From Phycisphaerales bacterium UBA2266 (GTDB lineage Bacteria > Planctomycetota > Phycisphaerae > Sedimentisphaerales > Anaerobacaceae): a stretch of 6,268 nt of DNA. Below the pieces are notes generated by a model. That model searched no databases, had not been told where the DNA came from, and worked only from the letters and a program-made list of their open reading frames with translations. The stretch covers positions 1-6,268 of the forward strand of contig DDXG01000321.1 of NCBI GenBank assembly GCA_002347125.1, given 5' to 3'. Shown piece by piece: positions 4,701 to 6,268 of this stretch; positions within the stretch are counted from its first letter, which is position 1; every line of letters begins with the position of its first letter. A program made the position numbers and the translations under genes.

Positions 4701-6268
4701 TGGTACAGCGTCCGACGCCGACTGCCCGGCGAAGGCTGGAAGTTCATCTCTTGGGACTCCGAACGAGTCCTCGAGGATATCACGGGACACAACCGCACCG
4801 GCGTCGGCCAGTATGACAAGCCGTCGTATCTGTACAGCGCCCTGCGGGCGAACCCGGAGTTTCGGATGCAGTTCGCCGACCGGGCCAGGGTGCACTTCTT
4901 CCACGGCGGGGCCTTGACCGAGGAAAGCGCACGCGCCCGCTATAAGGCCTTGGCGGACCTGATGTACGCGCCCATCGTCTGCGAGTCGGCGCGCTGGGGC
5001 GACAACAAGAGCACGACGCCGCGGACGCGGAACGTCGAATGGATCGCCGAGCGCAACCGCCTGCTGAACCAGTACTTCCCGCAGCGGACGCAGGTGGCGC
5101 TGGGCTTTCTCAGGGGCGCGGGGCTCTATCCCAGTGTCGATGCGCCGGAATTCCTCGTCGGCGGACGGCCACAGCACGGCGGACAGGTGACCCCGGGCCA
5201 GGGCATCACGATCGCCGCGCTGTTCGGGACGGTGTACTACACGCTTGACGGCAGCGATCCGCGCCTGCCGGGCGGCGCGCCGAATCCGGCGGCCCAGGTC
5301 TTTGAGGGCGGCGGTACGCAGTTGACCTTCGTGCCCGAGAACGCCAACAAGCGGGCCCTGGTGCCCGCCGGTCCGGTGAGCAACAACTGGCGGGGCGGTG
5401 CGGCCTTCGACGACTCGACCTGGCTGGTGTGCTCGGGCAATCCGGGCGGCATCGGTTTTGAGCGAAGCACCGGGTATGAGCCGTATATCACGTTGAACGT
5501 CAACACGCAGATGCAGTCCAACAACTCCTGCCTCGTGCGAATCCCCTTCAGCGTCGGCGCCGAGGATATCCAGCGGATCTCGAGCCTGACGCTCAAGGCC
5601 CGCTATGACGACGGCTTCGTGGCGTATCTCAACGGGCAGTTCATCGCCAGGCGCAATTTCGCGGGCGAGCCGCAGTGGAATTCCGGGGCCGACGGCCTGC
5701 ACGATGACTCGCTGGCCGTGAATTTCGAGAGCATCGATGTCTCGGAATACCTCAGCGCTCTGAAGGCGGGAAACAATATCCTGGCCATTCACGCCCTGAA
5801 TATCACCTCCGGCGGCAGCGATTTCCTTATCTCCGTGGAGCTGGCGGGGATCATTCCCAACGAGCAGTCATCCATCAATCTCGACCGTAGCGCCTGGATC
5901 AAGACGCGGGCGAGGGATGGGAGCGTCTGGTCGGCGTTGACACAGGCCGGATTCAGCGTCGGGCCGGTGGCCGACAGTCTGCGGATTACGGAATTGATGT
6001 ATCACCCGGCCGAGACGGGCGACCCTGACGACCCGAACGCCGAGTACGTCGAGTTGAAGAACATCGGCCCCCAGACGATCAACCTGAATCTCGTCCGCTT
6101 CACCAACGGAGTCAGTTTCACCTTCCCGAACATAACGCTGGGGCCGAATCAATACGTGCTGGTCGTCCGCGACACGGCCGTATTCCAGGCCCGCTACGGT
6201 ACCGGCCTGTCGGTGGCCGGGCAGTACAGCGGCAGCCTGGACAACGCGGGCGAGCGGATCGCGCTGGC
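1794..6268 (+). CDS. Giant secreted multidomain CotH-kinase protein (3' end outside window)
   Basis: The frame runs open for 1491 complete codons and leaves the window without a stop. Residues 1-25 form a signal peptide (basic start, hydrophobic core, cleavage near ISA-A or SAA-V). Domains in order: dockerin-like pair 30-87; lamin-tail domain 90-220; beta-sandwich module 230-580 with a PA14-like domain inside it (about 302-430); chitobiase-C-like domain 613-686; CotH kinase about 730-1110; second chitobiase-C-like domain 1116-1180; second beta-sandwich module 1186-1353; linker with a WSAL motif; second lamin-tail domain from 1396 to the edge. CotH proteins are atypical kinases that phosphorylate exported proteins. 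The rest looks like binding, spacing and anchoring modules, so the product probably works outside the cell or on its surface. Codon third positions are strongly G/C throughout. Sorting signals, if any, would lie at the missing C-terminus. Substrate unknown. Confidence 0.92.
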   Translation, partial: MPKPQRLACVSVLLIISLAAAISAAVYPVGDLNEDRVVDFRDVEAFAAWWLDESCVTDPGCEADLSGGDGVDGVDFAILAANWLQRGTTVVINEFMASNGSSEPLEDWELLDEDGASSDWIELYNPTNVTVDIGGWYLTDDAGNPRKWAFPAGVMLKPGEFLIVFASGKNRATAGAALHTNFQLDADQPEYLGLFEADGVTVAHEYSPTYPRQLPNISYGLAQYATSLVAPDGTAAYRVPTVADAGKDWTALDFADTAWARGPSGLGFGNATPGFKVTFFKANTAVGHLSTAEQVIANPSLQSQKVTATAPYINYYNTGGAGNYANDMPFPGTVIGNDVEDFVILATGMVLIPATGNWTFGVNSDDGFGLTLSRGSDTFSTSYPDPRGSGDTLATFNITQAGVYDLRLVFYERGGGSCLELFAAQGGYSSFNSAAFDLVGHTANGGLAVSSYGSDVATDVQSIMQNINASLWTRFTFQAEEVDSYDSLSLRMRYEDGFVAWLNGVEVARSNFTGAPAWNSKAASDRSGDLTRVVETFDLSNHLPLLRDGRNVLAVQGLNDAAADGSFLVLPELLAASNQTVAQYLAKATPGSFNTSGSVNRVGDTTFSRDRGFYSEPFYVTISTETPGATIMYTRDGSAPSETHGTEYTGPIPILLTTCLRAIAFKPGWLGSNVDTQTYIFLDQVITQPAAPFGFPSYWGSQAADYEMDPDVVNNPSYSGEIRDDLLALPTMSIVMKTDDMFGTGGIYSNWGNSGVAWERPCSVELFHPDGREGFQVDCGIRIYGGVGRREQKKTFRLLFKRQYGPTKLRYNLFDRPSAVDEFDCIILRAGFNNSWHGVYDWSPQYLRDEWIRVTQLDMDQPGLHGTFVHLYVNGLYWGVYNPTERANADFGASYLGGDKAEYDALNSYPRNVVDGTADAWIAAQTIAAAGVADQAGYNALAQYVDIENLIDYMCLNFYGGNLDWDDHNWYSVRRRLPGEGWKFISWDSERVLEDITGHNRTGVGQYDKPSYLYSALRANPEFRMQFADRARVHFFHGGALTEESARARYKALADLMYAPIVCESARWGDNKSTTPRTRNVEWIAERNRLLNQYFPQRTQVALGFLRGAGLYPSVDAPEFLVGGRPQHGGQVTPGQGITIAALFGTVYYTLDGSDPRLPGGAPNPAAQVFEGGGTQLTFVPENANKRALVPAGPVSNNWRGGAAFDDSTWLVCSGNPGGIGFERSTGYEPYITLNVNTQMQSNNSCLVRIPFSVGAEDIQRISSLTLKARYDDGFVAYLNGQFIARRNFAGEPQWNSGADGLHDDSLAVNFESIDVSEYLSALKAGNNILAIHALNITSGGSDFLISVELAGIIPNEQSSINLDRSAWIKTRARDGSVWSALTQAGFSVGPVADSLRITELMYHPAETGDPDDPNAEYVELKNIGPQTINLNLVRFTNGVSFTFPNITLGPNQYVLVVRDTAVFQARYGTGLSVAGQYSGSLDNAGERIAL
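1881..2054 (+). other. Dockerin-like calcium-binding pair (residues 30-87)
   Basis: GDLNEDRVVDFRDVEAF gives a full EF-hand-like loop, with D31, N33, D35, D39 and D42 at loop positions 1, 3, 5, 9 and 12. The second half, DLSGGDGVDGVDFAIL followed by AANWLQ, keeps D64, S66, D72 and D75 but has Gly68 at position 5, with an Asp one residue later. The WWL and NWLQ endings are typical of dockerin-like segments in planctomycete exported proteins. Classical cellulosomal dockerins sit at the C-terminus and bind cohesins. This one directly follows the signal peptide, so it may instead mediate another protein contact or only bind calcium. Confidence 0.75.
2061..2453 (+). other. Lamin-tail domain 1 (residues 90-220)
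   Basis: The order VINEFMASN, DWIELYNPT, IGGWYLTDD, WAFPAGVMLKPGEFLIVFASGK, then a FQLDAD...YLGLFEADG strand pair is the standard lamin-tail (LTD) immunoglobulin-like pattern. In bacteria LTDs are found on exported or membrane-associated enzymes and are thought to help localisation or binding. It begins three residues after the dockerin-like pair. Confidence 0.85.
2481..3533 (+). repeat. Beta-sandwich module, copy 1, split by an inserted domain (residues 230-580)
   Basis: The N-terminal part is YRVPT, W249 and FADTAW...GPSGLGFG (237-269). The C-terminal part resumes near residue 446 with VQSIMQNINAS, then RYEDGFVAWLNG (493-504), VARSNF and NVLAVQGLN (551-559). The same landmarks occur uninterrupted and in the same order in copy 2 (5349-5852). 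The DNA of the core, 3270-3305 against 5601-5636, matches at 32 of 36 bases. The fold resembles galactose-binding-like jelly rolls that accompany CotH and LTD domains; a ligand cannot be read from the sequence. Confidence 0.75.
2697..3077 (+). other. PA14-like domain inserted in copy 1 (residues about 302-428)
   Basis: INYYNTGG, VEDFVILATGMVLIP, GNWTFGVNSDDGFGLTL (356-372), then GVYDLRLVFYERGGGS-LELFAAQG (402-425) follow the PA14 pattern, in which the NSDDGF motif and a late FYERGGG strand pair are characteristic. PA14 domains are beta-barrels found in many secreted glycosidases, adhesins and toxins and often bind carbohydrate. It occupies the gap between the two halves of beta-sandwich copy 1. 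The exact borders are approximate. Confidence 0.7.
3630..3851 (+). other. Chitobiase/hexosaminidase C-terminal-like domain 1 (residues 613-686)
   Basis: FYSEPFYVTIST, then ATIMYTRDGSAPSE (631-642), then EYTGPIPILLTTCLRAIAFKPG and a closing TQTYIF are the pattern of the CHB_HEX_C-type small beta domain, whose usual core is YYTLDGSDPT. It is thought to act as a spacer or carbohydrate-associated module. It leads into a linker of about 45 residues before the kinase. Confidence 0.8.
3978..5130 (+). other. CotH kinase domain (residues about 729-1112)
   Basis: The domain opens with LPTMSIVMKTDDMFG. GIRIYGGVGRREQKKTFRLLF (781-801) carries the conserved KK-F-L-F motif, with K793 and K794. Next come LRD (847-849), then LYVNGLYWGVYNPTER (871-886). 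The presumed catalytic and metal region is NLDWDDHNWY (962-971), followed by FISWDSERVLED, in which D988 sits where the family usually has a WD-D motif. The tail holds NPEFR, a FADR helix and ESARWGD (1064-1070), as in the long planctomycete and verrucomicrobial versions. CotH kinases transfer phosphate to serines of exported proteins such as spore coat proteins. All recognisable motifs are intact, so activity is plausible, but the substrate is not evident. Confidence 0.88.
5139..5325 (+). other. Chitobiase/hexosaminidase C-terminal-like domain 2 (residues 1116-1178)
   Basis: DAPEFLVGGRPQHGG starts the domain and YYTLDGSDPRLPGG (1148-1161) is an almost exact consensus core. It follows the kinase directly after LYPSVDAP. 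It is shorter than copy 1 and seems to lack the closing strands, passing straight into beta-sandwich copy 2, so it may be partial. Confidence 0.75.
5349..5852 (+). repeat. Beta-sandwich module, copy 2, uninterrupted (residues 1186-1353)
   Basis: RALVP, W1199, FDDSTW...GGIGFE (1205-1223), NVNTQMQSNNS, RYDDGFVAYLNG (1270-1281), ARRNFAGEPQWNS and NNILAIHALN (1327-1336) align in order with copy 1. The spacing between the DGF core and the ILA motif differs by one residue between copies (58 and 57). This copy has no PA14-like insertion and so defines the undivided module of about 165 residues. A WSAL-containing linker (ARDGSVWSALTQAGF) follows. Confidence 0.75.
5979..6268 (+). other. Lamin-tail domain 2 (residues 1396 to window edge)
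   Basis: LRITELMYHPAETGDPDD, then AEYVELKNIG, INLNLVRFTNGVSFTFP, LGPNQYVLVVRDTAVFQARYG and LDNAGERIAL reproduce the lamin-tail pattern. It is more like the common bacterial form than copy 1, with an ITEIMYHP-type opening and a DNAGE motif. The domain is nearly complete when the window ends. Confidence 0.85.

Noticed and set aside
4515..5792. A minus-strand open frame of 425 residues
   Set aside because: Same type of shadow. The plus strand here encodes the end of the kinase, the YYTLDGSDP core and beta-sandwich copy 2.

Overview
The window reads as a high-GC bacterial chromosome segment with a strong preference for G or C at third codon positions. It carries secreted, surface-type proteins. 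A dockerin-like segment directly behind a signal peptide, lamin-tail domains, PA14-like and CotH-kinase modules in one giant polypeptide, and an exported ADP-ribosylglycohydrolase-like protein are all typical of Planctomycetota, especially Phycisphaerae/Sedimentisphaerales-like lineages. That assignment is an inference from protein style. No rRNA or other marker gene is present.

Layout. (1) Positions 1-76, plus strand: the last 24 codons of an unidentified gene. (2) 77-136: a short convergent gap holding two copies of a 15-bp direct repeat that bracket a hairpin. (3) 137-1372, minus strand: a 411-residue ADP-ribosylglycohydrolase-family protein with a signal peptide, an AGGAG ribosome binding site, and two substitutions at presumed metal-ligand positions. 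(4) 1373-1793: a divergent intergenic region of 421 bp. It holds a compact 91-bp element bounded by perfect 19-bp inverted repeats (1433-1523), a G-rich stretch, a candidate extended -10 promoter, a hairpin in the presumed leader, and a ribosome binding site. (5) 1794-6268 and beyond, plus strand: one open frame of at least 1491 codons that leaves the window without a stop. It encodes a giant secreted CotH-kinase protein.

The giant protein is the main content. Its order is signal peptide, dockerin-like pair, LTD, beta-sandwich module (with a PA14-like domain inserted into it), chitobiase-C-like domain, CotH kinase, chitobiase-C-like domain, beta-sandwich module, linker, LTD. The kinase is therefore flanked by the same three module types in mirror order. 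CotH-family proteins are atypical kinases that phosphorylate secreted or spore-coat proteins. The accessory modules suggest an anchored or matrix-associated extracellular enzyme or scaffold.

The two complete-start genes are divergent, so they do not form one operon. Both products are predicted to be exported and both belong to enzyme families that can act on protein modifications, but a functional link is only speculation. No tRNA, rRNA, CRISPR array or transposase gene was seen. The open frame from 1794 is easy to miss because it has no stop inside the window, and the long minus-strand frames opposite it are shadows.
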